DNA of 40,608 nucleotides from CAYYWV01 sp964475385 (GCA_964475385.1 CAYYWV010000008.1:1-40608); one strand, 5' to 3'; shown: positions 27,532-36,617, numbered from the stretch's first letter. The notes: generated by a model not told the origin, from the sequence alone. Program-made: numbers and translations.

Positions 27532-28755
27532 ATGATGGAAACGATTTTCCGACCTTACTCGTCGGCGGAAGGACTGCGGTCCGACCGCAGCGCCGGCGAC
27601 CGCCAGCGCCACCGCCAGAAAGTGCGCGAGATGGTGCGCGAGAACATCGCCGATTTGATCGCCGAGGAATCGATCATCGGCAAGGACCGGAACAAGATCA
27701 TCAAAGTGCCGATCCGCGGGCTCAAGGAGTACCGCTTCGTCTTCGGCCCCAACACGCCCGGCGTCGGCCAGGGCGACGGCGAGACCCGGCCCGGCCAGGT
27801 GGTCGGCGACGCCTCGGGCCGCGGCGAGGGGAAGGGGGCGGGCCAGGCGGGCGACCGGCCCGGCGTCGATTACTACGAGACCGACATCACGCTCGAAGAG
27901 CTCGTCGAGATCATGTTCGAAGACCTCGAGCTCCCCGATCTCGAACGCCGCGCCTTGCGTGAAACGATCGTCGACAAAGGAACCAAGCGCAAAGGCTACC
28001 GGCGGGTCGGCGTGCGCGCGCATCTCGACAAGAAACGGACCGCCCGGGCGCGCGTCCGCCGCAAGGTGGCGACCGGCGCCGCCCGCGCCATGACGCTCAA
28101 GGACGGGCGGGCGCGCTTCCCGTTCACCAAGGACGATCTTCGCTACCGCCGGATTGAACCCGATGTCGAATCGCAGTCCAACGCCGTGGTGATCTGCATC
28201 ATGGACACCTCGGGCTCGATGGACACCATGAAGAAGTATCTGGCGCGGAGCTTCTTCTTCCTGCTCTACCAGTTCGTCCGGACCAAGTACCAGACGGTCG
28301 ATCTGGTCTTCGTCGCCCACCACACCCTGGCCCGCGAGGTCACCGAGGACGAGTTCTTCCACAAGGGCGAATCGGGGGGCACGATGATCTCCTCCGGCTA
28401 CAACAAGGCCCTTGAGATCATCAACGAGCGCTATCATCCCTCGCTCTGGAACATTTACGCCTTCCATTGCTCGGACGGCGACAACTTCCCCTCGGACGAG
28501 GCCGACGCGATGAAGGCCGCGCGCGCCCTTTGCGACGTCTGCAACCTGTTCGGTTACGGCGAGATCAAGCCGCTCGGGCCGCGGTTCGCCGAGAGCACCA
28601 TGATCGAGCGGTTCGAGAAGCTGGGCGTCGACAACTTCCACGCCGTCGTCATCGAGCGCAAAGAGGACGTGTGGCCGAGCTTCAAAGCGCTTCTCGCCCG
28701 CGACCGGGGCGCGCGGCGGAGCGCGGGCGGCGGCGCGCCCGGGGCGAGGGCGTGA
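27532..28755 (+). CDS. yeaH: YeaH/DUF444 family protein with vWA-like domain
   Basis: This is a 407-residue DUF444 protein. The N-terminal region has RQRHRQKVREMVRENIADLI and VPIRGLKEYRFVFGPN. A Gly/Asp-rich low-complexity linker spans about residues 78-113. The C-terminal von Willebrand A-like domain begins VVICIMDTSGSMDTMKKYLA, where DTSGS (225-229) is the MIDAS metal motif. YeaH is the obligate genomic partner of PrkA, and its biochemical role is unknown. Two adjacent ATG codons (27532, 27535) follow CGAGG. Its stop overlaps the spoVR start by one base (TGATG). Confidence 0.93.
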   Translation: MMETIFRPYSSAEGLRSDRSAGDRQRHRQKVREMVRENIADLIAEESIIGKDRNKIIKVPIRGLKEYRFVFGPNTPGVGQGDGETRPGQVVGDASGRGEGKGAGQAGDRPGVDYYETDITLEELVEIMFEDLELPDLERRALRETIVDKGTKRKGYRRVGVRAHLDKKRTARARVRRKVATGAARAMTLKDGRARFPFTKDDLRYRRIEPDVESQSNAVVICIMDTSGSMDTMKKYLARSFFFLLYQFVRTKYQTVDLVFVAHHTLAREVTEDEFFHKGESGGTMISSGYNKALEIINERYHPSLWNIYAFHCSDGDNFPSDEADAMKAARALCDVCNLFGYGEIKPLGPRFAESTMIERFEKLGVDNFHAVVIERKEDVWPSFKALLARDRGARRSAGGGAPGARA

Positions 28756-30182
28756 TGGCGGGCTACGATCTCGACGAGCTCGTTCGCTGGGATGCGCTGA
28801 TCCGCGAGCGCGTCGCCGCGTTCGGGCTTGAATGCTTTCCCCAGGAGTTCGAGATCTGCGATCACCATGCGATGCTCGGCTTCATGGCCTATTCGGGCAT
28901 GCCCGCGCATTACCCGCACTGGTCCTACGGCAAAGCCTACGAAAAGCTCAAGACGCTCTACGACTACGGGGTCTCGGGGCTGCCCTACGAGATGGTCATC
29001 AACGCCAACCCGAGCCTCGCCTACCTCATGCGCGAGAACTCGCTGTGCCTTCAGATCCTGACCATCGCGCATGTCTACGGGCACAACGACTTCTTCCGCA
29101 ACAACTTCACCTTCCGCGGCACCCGGCCCGAGCTCACCTTGAGCGCTTTCAAGGCGCGGGCCGACCGGGTGCGGGGGTATATCGAAGACCCCTCGATCGG
29201 AATCGACGCGGTCGAGCGCATCCTTGACGCCGCGCACGCGCTGTCGCTTCAGTGCCGCCGCGACCTCGCGATCCGGAAGCTCGACCCCGAGGCCCAGCGC
29301 GCGCGCGCGCTCGCCGCCGCCCAAGGGCCGGCCGATCCCTATCGCCGGATTCATGCGCCGCGCGAAACGCCGGAGCCCGATCTCGACCGGGTGCCGCTCG
29401 AGCCCGAAGAAGACCTTCTTCTCTTCCTGCGCGACCACAACCCGCGCTTCGCGGAGTGGGAGAAGGACTTGCTCACCATCGTTCACGAGGAGGCCGAGTA
29501 CTTCATTCCGCAGATCGAGACCAAGATCATGAACGAGGGCTGGGCGACCTTCTGGCACCGCGAGATCGTCAACAGCCTCGATCTGCCTCAGGGGCTGCAC
29601 CTCGAGTTTCTGGTCCGTCACAACCAGGTCGTGCGGCCTACGCCCGGCGAGCTCAACCCCTATCACATCGGGCTCAAGATCTGGGACAGCCTCGCCGGCC
29701 GCCTCGACGACGAGGCTGATCGCGGCCGCGCCGCCGCGCCGCTCGACGACGAGACGCGGGCGCGCCTGTTCGCCGTGCGCGAGACCGATCGCGACACCTC
29801 TTTCCTGCGCCGCTTCCTGACCGAAGATCTGATGCGCGCGCTCGATCTCTTCGAGTACGCGCCCGACGGCGACAAGCTGGTCGTGCGCAAGGTCTCGGAC
29901 GAAGACGGCTGGAAGGCGGTCAAAGAGACGCTGATCCGTTCGGTCGGCATGGGTTCGACGCCGGTTATCCGGGTCTACGACGCCGATCATGGCGGCAACC
30001 GCACGCTTCTCCTTCGTCACGAGCACGACGGCCGCGACCTCGAGCTCGAGTTCGCTGAGAAGACCCTTGGCTATGTCCATCGTCTGTGGGGCCACGACGT
30101 CTTTCTCGAGACCGTGATCAACGACAAGCCGCGACTGCTCTCTTATGGCGAGAAGGGCTTCGCCATGCGGCTTATGAAGTGA
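28755..30182 (+). CDS. spoVR: SpoVR family protein
   Basis: This is a 475-residue protein of the SpoVR family. Typical stretches are PQEFEICDHHAMLGFMAYSG, then PAHYPHWSYGKAYEKLKTLY, and HVYGHNDFFRNNFTF. The block EEAEYFIPQIETKIMNEGWA, ending in TFWHREI, is rich in His/Glu pairs that look metal-binding. SpoVR is named from Bacillus cortex formation, yet it is common in non-sporulating proteobacteria together with prkA and yeaH. ATG 28755 overlaps the yeaH stop, so the three form one operon. Confidence 0.94.
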   Translation: MAGYDLDELVRWDALIRERVAAFGLECFPQEFEICDHHAMLGFMAYSGMPAHYPHWSYGKAYEKLKTLYDYGVSGLPYEMVINANPSLAYLMRENSLCLQILTIAHVYGHNDFFRNNFTFRGTRPELTLSAFKARADRVRGYIEDPSIGIDAVERILDAAHALSLQCRRDLAIRKLDPEAQRARALAAAQGPADPYRRIHAPRETPEPDLDRVPLEPEEDLLLFLRDHNPRFAEWEKDLLTIVHEEAEYFIPQIETKIMNEGWATFWHREIVNSLDLPQGLHLEFLVRHNQVVRPTPGELNPYHIGLKIWDSLAGRLDDEADRGRAAAPLDDETRARLFAVRETDRDTSFLRRFLTEDLMRALDLFEYAPDGDKLVVRKVSDEDGWKAVKETLIRSVGMGSTPVIRVYDADHGGNRTLLLRHEHDGRDLELEFAEKTLGYVHRLWGHDVFLETVINDKPRLLSYGEKGFAMRLMK

Positions 30183-30240
30183 AGTTAAAGTGAAGCAGCC
30201 GGCTTGCCGGCCGGCGGCGGGACGATTAGGATCGCCCGCC

Positions 30241-30909
30241 ATGACCCCGTTCTCCGAGATCTACGCCGTCGCCGCCCGCCGCAAAGGCGGCGAGGCCGCG
30301 CTCGAGGCCGAGCTTCCGGTTCCAAAGGATGCGGACGCGCTCGCTGCGGTTTCCGACGACCGCTATCTCTCGTTGATGAGCCTGCGCATCTTCCGCGCCG
30401 GGCTGCGGCACGCGCTGGTCGACGCCCGCTGGCCGGCCTTCGAGGAGGTGTTCCATGGCTTCGATCCCTACCGGGTCCGCGCCATGCCCGACGAGGCGCT
30501 CGAGGCCCTGATGAATGAGAAACGGATCATCCGTCACTGGGGCAAGATCAAAGCGGTGCGCGACAACGCCGCCGCCCTGATCGCGGTCTCGGAGGAAGCG
30601 GGCGGCTTCGGCCGATTCCTCGCCGACTGGCCGGGCGAGCGGATCATGGGCCTGTGGCGGGAGCTCGGCCGGCGGTTCGCGCAGTTGGGCGGAAACTCGG
30701 GGCCTTATTTCCTCCGCATGGCGGGCAAGGACACCTTCCTGCTCACCGGCGACGTGGTGCGCGCGCTCGCCCGCGAAGGCGTGATCGCCGGCAAGCCGAC
30801 GACCCGCGATGCGCGGGCCGCGGTCGAGGCGGCGTTCAACCGCTGGGCCGAAGAAAGCGGCCGGCCGCTCTGCCAGATCAGCCGGATCCTCGCGGCCTCG
30901 ATCGACTGA
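30241..30909 (+). CDS. DNA-3-methyladenine glycosylase I-like protein
   Basis: This 222-residue protein is similar to the Tag superfamily: LSLMSLRIFRAGLRHALVDARW, then FEEVFHGFDPYRVRAM, then NEKRIIRHWGKIKAVRDNAA. These are the helical glycosylase core segments. Unlike E. coli Tag it lacks the N-terminal Cys-x-Trp zinc motif and the C-terminal His/Cys partners, so it belongs to a zinc-free divergent branch. It may excise alkylated bases, but activity is uncertain. ATG 30241 lies 58 bases after spoVR, possibly in the same transcript. Its end overlaps the convergent reductase gene by 32 bases. Confidence 0.72.
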   Translation: MTPFSEIYAVAARRKGGEAALEAELPVPKDADALAAVSDDRYLSLMSLRIFRAGLRHALVDARWPAFEEVFHGFDPYRVRAMPDEALEALMNEKRIIRHWGKIKAVRDNAAALIAVSEEAGGFGRFLADWPGERIMGLWRELGRRFAQLGGNSGPYFLRMAGKDTFLLTGDVVRALAREGVIAGKPTTRDARAAVEAAFNRWAEESGRPLCQISRILAASID

Positions 30910-31873
30910 GCAGGGCGGAGAAACGGTCGCGGTCGTGAGGGGCCGCGAAGTCGACGATCGGCCCCTTGGGCACGATCCCGGACGGGTTGAGGCTCCGGTG
31001 GCTGCCGTAATAGTGGCCTTTGATATGGGCCATGTTCACCGTTTCCGCGACCCCGGGAACCTGGTAGAGCTCGCGGGTGTAGGCCCAGAGGTTCGGATAA
31101 TCGACGAGCCGGCGCAGGTTGCACTTGAAGTGCCCGACATAGACCGGGTCGAAGCGGACGAGCGTGGTGAACAGCCGCCAGTCGGCCTCGGTCAACCGAT
31201 CGCCGCACAGGTAGCGCTGGGCGGCAAGGCGGTCTTCGAGCCAGTCGAGGGTCTCGAACAAGGCCTCGACCGCGGCCTCGTAAGGCTCTTGGCGGGTCGC
31301 GAAGCCCGCGCGGTAGACGCCGTTGTTCACGGTCTCGTAGATTCGCGCGTTGATCGCGTCGATCTCGGCGCGCAGCTCTTCGGGGTAGAAGTCGACCGAA
31401 GCGTCGCCCCAGGCGTCGAACGCCCGGTTGAACATGCGGATGATCTCGGAGGATTCGTTGTTGACGATGGTCTCGCGCGTCTTGTCCCAGAGCACCGGCA
31501 CGGTCACCCGGCCGGTGTAGTTCGGGTCGGCTTTCAGATAAATATCGCGCAAGTATTTTGCGCCGTTGACGAAATCGGGAATGCAGCCGGGTCCGTCCGA
31601 GAACGTCCAACCGTCCTCGCCCATGAAGGGATCGACGATCGAGAGCGAGATTACGTCTTCGAGCCTCTTGAGCGCGCGAAAGATCAGCGTGCGGTGCGCC
31701 CAAGGGCAGGCGAGCGACACATAAAGGTGATAACGCCCGGGCTCGGCCTTGAAGCCGGTCTCTCCCTCGGCCGTGATCTGGCCGTGGAAGGTCGTGGGCG
31801 GGCGACGGAACGCTCCCGTTTCGTCGGTGGGAAAACCTTCGGGTTTCCACACTCCGTTGATCAGCACGCCCAT
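30878..31873 (-). CDS. yqjG: Glutathionyl-hydroquinone reductase (Xi-class GST, YqjG/ECM4 type)
   Basis: This is a 331-residue protein. The N-terminal thioredoxin-like domain contains YHLYVSLACPWAHRTLIFRA, with catalytic Cys56 in the CPWAHR motif typical of Xi-class enzymes (CPY in ordinary GSTs). The C-terminal helical domain includes LCGDRLTEADWRLFTTLVRF and HIKGHYYGSHRSLNPSGIVP, both diagnostic. It reduces glutathionyl-hydroquinones with glutathione, recycling quinones. It is transcribed on the minus strand. A 63-base gap separates it from the upstream methyltransferase gene, so it could be the last gene of that unit. Confidence 0.93.
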   Translation of the reverse strand: MGVLINGVWKPEGFPTDETGAFRRPPTTFHGQITAEGETGFKAEPGRYHLYVSLACPWAHRTLIFRALKRLEDVISLSIVDPFMGEDGWTFSDGPGCIPDFVNGAKYLRDIYLKADPNYTGRVTVPVLWDKTRETIVNNESSEIIRMFNRAFDAWGDASVDFYPEELRAEIDAINARIYETVNNGVYRAGFATRQEPYEAAVEALFETLDWLEDRLAAQRYLCGDRLTEADWRLFTTLVRFDPVYVGHFKCNLRRLVDYPNLWAYTRELYQVPGVAETVNMAHIKGHYYGSHRSLNPSGIVPKGPIVDFAAPHDRDRFSALLSRSRPRGSG

Positions 31874-31936
31874 GAGCGATCCTCCCGTTCTGGAATCCGT
31901 TTCGCCCCCTGGGTATAGCGCGATATGGCTCCGCGT

Positions 31937-32437
31937 TCAGCTCCGCGATCGGAGGCCGAGCGCGGCCTCCTCGATCCGGATGCGATGGCGCAGCAAAAGC
32001 GCGTTGGCGAGCGAGAAGGCGAGGGCGATTCCATAGGCGCCGAACATCGACGGCGCCACCGCGATCTCGGCGGCTACGATCGCATAGTTGGGATGGCGCA
32101 GCCAGCGATAAGGGCCGCGCCGGACGAGCGGCGCGCCGGGAAGCACGAGAATCCGGGTGGTCCAGCGCGATCCCAGGCTCGCGATCGTCCAGACGCGCGC
32201 GGCCTGGAGCGCCGCGAAGGCGGCGAGGAGAACCGGGTCCGCGGGCGTCTCGGGCGGAATCGCGAAAGCCATAGCGCCAAGCCAGCTCCCGTGGAGGGCG
32301 ACGAGCAGCGGGTAATGCCCGGCCCCGGCCTCGACCGCCCCCATCGCCCGCAGCTTCCGCGCATTGCGGGCGGCGAAGGCGAGCTCGGCGAGCCGCATGG
32401 CCGCGACGAAGCCCAGCACCCCATAAAGCGCGCTCAT
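31937..32437 (-). CDS. Isoprenylcysteine carboxyl methyltransferase family membrane protein
   Basis: This is a 166-residue integral membrane protein with about four hydrophobic segments. RRGPYRWLRHPNYAIVAAEI (residues 107-126) carries the RHPNY motif, with His116, of the ICMT/PEMT methyltransferase family, which binds S-adenosylmethionine. The C-terminal RIRIEEAALGL supplies the EE pair of the family. Its ATG overlaps the stop of the upstream type III polyketide synthase (ATGA), so the two are co-translated. In Bacillus a homologous gene pair (bpsA-bpsB) makes alkylpyrones and methylates them, so O-methylation of a polyketide product is the likely job here. That is inference from context. Confidence 0.88.
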   Translation of the reverse strand: MSALYGVLGFVAAMRLAELAFAARNARKLRAMGAVEAGAGHYPLLVALHGSWLGAMAFAIPPETPADPVLLAAFAALQAARVWTIASLGSRWTTRILVLPGAPLVRRGPYRWLRHPNYAIVAAEIAVAPSMFGAYGIALAFSLANALLLRHRIRIEEAALGLRSRS

Positions 32438-33480
32438 CCTTCGAGCAGAACGAAACCCGCAGTGAACCCGGGGCCCAGGGCGGACAGGAGCTTGCGGCCC
32501 CGGGGCCGCGCCGCGAGCGCGCGTTCGAGCACGAAGAACACGGTCGCCGCCGACATGTTGCCGTATTCCGCAAGCACCTCCCGCGCCTCGGTCAGCGCGC
32601 CCTCGGCAAGGTCGTAGGCGGCTTCAAGCGCCGCGATCACCTTGACCCCGCCGGGGTGGCAGACGAAGCCGTCGATATCGGCGAAGGAGAGGCCGTGGCG
32701 GGAAAGAAAGGCTTCGCTCGCCGCCCGCAGCTCGCGTCGGACCAGCCCCGGAATGTCGCGCGAAAACCGCACGCCGAAGCCGTCGTCGGCGATGTCCCAA
32801 CCCATCACGTCGAGCGAGCCGGGCCAGGTGTGCTCGCCCCAGGCGACGAGCGCGGGGCCGGGGCGATCGGGCGCGATCACGGCGGCAGCCGCGCCGTCGC
32901 CGAACAGGGCGGTCGCGATCAGGTTGCTCTTCGAACGGTCGGCGGGGCGGAAGGTCAGCGCGCAGAGCTCGACCACCAGAAACAGCACCCGCATTCCGCC
33001 CGCGCCGCCGGCGAGCGCCGCCGCCCGGCCAAGGCCGATCGCCCCGCCCGCGCAGCCGAGCCCGAAGATCGGCAATCTCTGCGCGTCGCGGCGGAAAGGG
33101 AGGCGCTCCATCAAAAGGGCGTCGAGCGACGGCGTCGCGATCCCGGTCGAGGACACGCTGACCAGCGCGTCGATGTCGGCGGGCGCGAGCCCGGCGGCCT
33201 CAATCGCCCCGCGGGCCGCTTTCTCGATCAGCGCGAGCGCGTTCGCAAGATAGAGCCGGTTGCGCTCGGCGAAGCCGTGGCCGCGCATGTACCACTCGAT
33301 CGGCACGCAGGAGTACCGGGTCTTGATGGCGGCGTGATCGAACACGCCGAGCAGGCGGTCGAGGTCGGGAAAGGCGCCGTCGAACAGCCGCGCGGCCCGC
33401 GCCATCACCTCGCGTTGGTCGAGGCGATAGGGCGGGACCGCGGTCGCGACGGCGGCGAGCCGGGGAAGCGGTGATGCCAT
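32434..33480 (-). CDS. Type III polyketide synthase
   Basis: This is a 348-residue chalcone-synthase-like enzyme. The catalytic triad is visible: Cys143 in FGLGCAGGAIGLGRA, His275 in VCHPGGVK and Asn308 in YGNMSAATV. The segment SSTGIATPSLDALLMERL is typical of bacterial alkylpyrone or alkylresorcinol synthases. These enzymes extend a fatty acyl-CoA with malonyl-CoA and cyclise the chain. I chose ATG 33480, preceded by GGATTGGA. A start 30 bases further upstream is possible. With the coupled ICMT-like gene it forms a two-gene unit, divergent from the DUF502 gene. Confidence 0.93.
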   Translation of the reverse strand: MASPLPRLAAVATAVPPYRLDQREVMARAARLFDGAFPDLDRLLGVFDHAAIKTRYSCVPIEWYMRGHGFAERNRLYLANALALIEKAARGAIEAAGLAPADIDALVSVSSTGIATPSLDALLMERLPFRRDAQRLPIFGLGCAGGAIGLGRAAALAGGAGGMRVLFLVVELCALTFRPADRSKSNLIATALFGDGAAAAVIAPDRPGPALVAWGEHTWPGSLDVMGWDIADDGFGVRFSRDIPGLVRRELRAASEAFLSRHGLSFADIDGFVCHPGGVKVIAALEAAYDLAEGALTEAREVLAEYGNMSAATVFFVLERALAARPRGRKLLSALGPGFTAGFVLLEG

Positions 33481-33660
33481 GGCGTGTCCAATCCGGTCCG
33501 GGCGCGGCAAGACGTTCGCCCATCCTTTGAAGATGCGCCGCGAAACGCAGTCGGCAAGCGCGGCCTGGATCGACCTGCGGTGTGGTCGGGCGATCTCTAT
33601 TCGTTGTTATTTACGCTCGGCCGTCCCAATCCATTCCTCGGAAGCGTCGGCTTGAACGCC

Positions 33661-33689
33661 TTGCAAGGCTCGGGGCGAGCGCTCATATT
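33661..33689 (+). promoter_or_regulatory. Candidate promoter of the DUF502 gene
   Basis: TTGCAA (33661-33666), 17 bases, then CATATT (33684-33689), about 50 bases before the start at 33739. It lies in the 258-base divergent region between the polyketide synthase and DUF502 genes. The match is moderate. Confidence 0.35.
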
Positions 33690-33738
33690 GAATATCCACC
33701 GGGTCTGTCGCCGAAAATCAGCAAGGACGAGCCGTCGA

Positions 33739-34497
33739 ATGGACGAGCAAGACGCGCTTATGCCTCAGAACGACCCTCAGGGAACGCCCGAACGGCCGAT
33801 CAAGATCAAGCGCGGTCTGTTCGCTCGGCTTCGGACTTATTTTCTCGCCGGCATCATCGTCACCGCGCCGATCGGGATTACGCTCTACCTCGCTTGGCTG
33901 TTCGTTGATTTCGTCGATAGTCGGGTGACGCCGCTGATTCCGGCCAAATACAACCCCGAGACCTATTTGCCGTTCAGCGTTCCCGGCCTCGGTCTTCTCG
34001 TGCTCGTGATCGTGATGACCCTGATCGGCGCGTTGGCGGCCGGCTACGTCGGTCGCGCGCTGGTCCATTCGGGCGAGCGGCTGCTTGCGCGGATGCCGGT
34101 GCTGCGCAATGTCTACGGCGCGCTCAAACAGATCTTCGAGACCGTCTTCGCCGAGCGCGCGACCGCCTTCCGCCAAGTCGTTCTTATCGAGTACCCGCGC
34201 AAGGGGTGTTGGGCGATGGGGTTCGCCACCGGCACCACAAAGGGCGAGGTCCAGGACGTGATCGAGGACGAGGTCGTCAACGTATTTCTGCCGACGACGC
34301 CGAACCCAACTTCGGGCTATCTTCTCTTTCTTCCCAAGCGTGACGTAACGTTTCTTAAGATGTCGGTTGAAGACGGCATCAAGATGGTGATCTCGGGCGG
34401 TGTGGTCACGCCGCCGGAGCCCGCAAGCGAGACGAAGGAACCCGTCCAGCCGGCGGCGGAGGAGGACGAGACCGTCCGCAAGGCTGCGAGCCGCTAA
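33739..34497 (+). CDS. DUF502 family membrane protein
   Basis: The product is 252 residues. Two membrane helices lie near residues 34-58 (TYFLAGIIVTAPIGITLYLAW) and 85-110 (LGLLVLVIVMTLIGALAAGY). A soluble domain follows with MPVLRNVYGALKQIFETVF, then FRQVVLIEYPRKGCWAMGFA, then VNVFLPTTPNPTSGYLLFLP, all DUF502 hallmarks. The C-terminal 30 residues are acidic and disordered. The family is widespread and without assigned function. ATG 33739 has AAGGA 11 bases upstream; ATG 33760 is a second option. It converges with recG (12 bases between stops). Confidence 0.9.
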   Translation: MDEQDALMPQNDPQGTPERPIKIKRGLFARLRTYFLAGIIVTAPIGITLYLAWLFVDFVDSRVTPLIPAKYNPETYLPFSVPGLGLLVLVIVMTLIGALAAGYVGRALVHSGERLLARMPVLRNVYGALKQIFETVFAERATAFRQVVLIEYPRKGCWAMGFATGTTKGEVQDVIEDEVVNVFLPTTPNPTSGYLLFLPKRDVTFLKMSVEDGIKMVISGGVVTPPEPASETKEPVQPAAEEDETVRKAASR

Positions 34498-34509
34498 ACG
34501 GACGCGGGC

Positions 34510-36597
34510 TTAGCCCGAATCGAGAAAGGCCGCCGCGCGGTCGCGCTCGAAAAGATATAAAAGGCATCGCAGCGCTTTGCCCCGCGCCGTCGTAAGGGTG
34601 GGGTCGCGGGCGAGAATCAAGCGGGCGTCGTCGCACGCCGCGGCGAGCAGGTCGGCATGCGCGGCGAGATCGGCAAGCCGGAAGTCGGGAAGCCCGCTCT
34701 GGCGCGTGCCCAAGACCTCGCCGCCGCCGCGCAGGCGCAGGTCTTCCTCGGCGATCCGAAAGCCGTCGTCGGTCTCGCGCATGATCGCAAGCCGGGCCCG
34801 GGCCGCCTCGCCGAGGGGCGGAGCGTAGAGCAAAAGACAGGTCGAAGGCGCGTCCCCCCGACCGATCCGGCCGCGAAGTTGGTGAAGCTGGGCGAGCCCG
34901 AAGCGGTCGGCGTGCTCGATCACCATCACGGTGGCCGCGGGCACGTCGACGCCGACCTCGATCACCGTGGTGGCGACCAGAATCTCGACCGGCCCTTCGG
35001 CGAAGGCGGCCATGACGGCGTCCTTCTCCGGCCCTTTCATGCGGCCGTGGACGAGGCCGACGCGGCTCGAACCGAAGCGTTCGGCGAGCGCGGCGTGGCG
35101 GGCGACCGCCGCGGCGTGGTCGACGGCCGCCGATTCCTCGACCAGCGGACAGACCCAGTACACCTTGGCGCCGCGGGCGACCGCCCGGCCCACGGCCTCC
35201 ACCACCTCATCGAGGCGCGAGAGCGGCAGCACCCGGGTTTCCACCGGCTTGCGCCCGGCGGGCTTTTCGGTCAACCGCGAGACGTCCATGTCCCCATAGG
35301 CGGTGAGCAGCAGGGTGCGCGGGATCGGGGTCGCGGTCATCACCAGCATATGCGCGTCGCGCCCCTTGCCGCCGAGAGTGAGCCTTTGGTGGACGCCGAA
35401 ACGGTGCTGCTCGTCGACCACGGCGAGGGCGAGGTCGCGAAAGGCCACGTCCTCCTGGAACAGGGCGTGGGTGCCGATCACGATCCCGGCGTCTCCGGCG
35501 GCGATCGTTGCAAGCCGCTCCTTCCGCGTTTTGCCTTTGTCGCGGCCGGTGAGCAGCGCGGCCTCGACCCCCGCCGCCGCGGCGAGCGGCGCGAGCACCG
35601 CGTGATGCTGGTGGGCGAGGATCTCGGTCGGCGCCATCAGCGCCGCCTGGGCGCCGGCCTCGACCGCGATCAGCATGGCGAACAGCGCGACCACGGTCTT
35701 GCCGCTGCCGACGTCGCCCTGAAGAAGGCGCAGCATACGGTGCGGACCGGCGAGATCGGCGGCGATCTCGTCGATGGCCCGGAGCTGGCCCGCGGTGAGA
35801 CGATAGGGAAGCGCGCGCGCGACCGTCTCCCTCAAGCGGCCGTCGCCCGAGAGCGGCCGGCCCGGGCGCTTGCGGTGGTGGGCGCGCAGGAGCGCGATGG
35901 CGAGCTGATTGGCGAGCAGCTCGTCATAAGCGAGGCGCGCCCGATCGGGGGCCAGAGGATCGAGCGCCGCTTCGTCCGCGGGCGCATGCGCCGCGCGCAG
36001 GGCTTCACGCCAGCCGCGCCAGCCCTGGCGCTCGCGAAAGGCGGGGTCGAGCCACTCGTCGAGGTCGGGGGCGCGATCGAGCGCCGCCCGAATCGCCTTG
36101 GCGAGCGGCTTCTGCGTCAACCCCTCGGTCAGCGGGTAGAGCGGCTCGACCCTGCGGATCCGCGCCGCTTCCTCGGGAGGGACGATGTGGTCGGGGTGGA
36201 TCATTTGGATCTCGTCGCCGTAGCGCTCGATGCGCCCGCTCACCACCCGGACCGCGCCTTCGGGCAGGACGCGGCGGAGGTAATCCTCGCGAAGGTGGAA
36301 GAAGACCAAGTTGATCGTTCCGCTCGCGTCCCGGCACCGCACCTTGTAGGGCCGGCGCGCGCGCTCGGGCGGGAAATGGCGCTCGATCCGGACGGTCAGC
36401 GTCGCGACGCGGCCCTCTTGCGCCTCGGCCACCGGCGGCGAGAAGCGCCGGTCGACGATGCCGTTCGGCAAATGCCACAGAAGATCGACCACCCGGGGGC
36501 CTGCGAGACGCGCGATGAGGCGCGCGATCCGCGATCCGACCCCTGGAAGCGCGGTGACTTCTGCGAACAGCGGGAACAGAACCTGCGGGCGGGGCAC
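34510..36597 (-). CDS. recG: ATP-dependent DNA helicase RecG
   Basis: This is a 695-residue superfamily 2 helicase that reverses stalled forks and processes branched DNA. The wedge domain lies at about residues 1-165 (FAEVTALPGVGSRIARLIAR, VVDLLWHLPNGIVDRRF). Walker A GDVGSGKT is at 294-301, motif II is DEQH in VVDEQHRFGVHQR, motif III is TATPIPRTL, and motif VI is LHQLRGRIGRGD. The length is normal. It is transcribed divergently from sdhE-mfd across a 90-bp region. Confidence 0.96.
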   Translation of the reverse strand: MPRPQVLFPLFAEVTALPGVGSRIARLIARLAGPRVVDLLWHLPNGIVDRRFSPPVAEAQEGRVATLTVRIERHFPPERARRPYKVRCRDASGTINLVFFHLREDYLRRVLPEGAVRVVSGRIERYGDEIQMIHPDHIVPPEEAARIRRVEPLYPLTEGLTQKPLAKAIRAALDRAPDLDEWLDPAFRERQGWRGWREALRAAHAPADEAALDPLAPDRARLAYDELLANQLAIALLRAHHRKRPGRPLSGDGRLRETVARALPYRLTAGQLRAIDEIAADLAGPHRMLRLLQGDVGSGKTVVALFAMLIAVEAGAQAALMAPTEILAHQHHAVLAPLAAAAGVEAALLTGRDKGKTRKERLATIAAGDAGIVIGTHALFQEDVAFRDLALAVVDEQHRFGVHQRLTLGGKGRDAHMLVMTATPIPRTLLLTAYGDMDVSRLTEKPAGRKPVETRVLPLSRLDEVVEAVGRAVARGAKVYWVCPLVEESAAVDHAAAVARHAALAERFGSSRVGLVHGRMKGPEKDAVMAAFAEGPVEILVATTVIEVGVDVPAATVMVIEHADRFGLAQLHQLRGRIGRGDAPSTCLLLYAPPLGEAARARLAIMRETDDGFRIAEEDLRLRGGGEVLGTRQSGLPDFRLADLAAHADLLAAACDDARLILARDPTLTTARGKALRCLLYLFERDRAAAFLDSG

Positions 36598-36617
36598 GCC
36601 GATGCTCCAAGCTGGGG

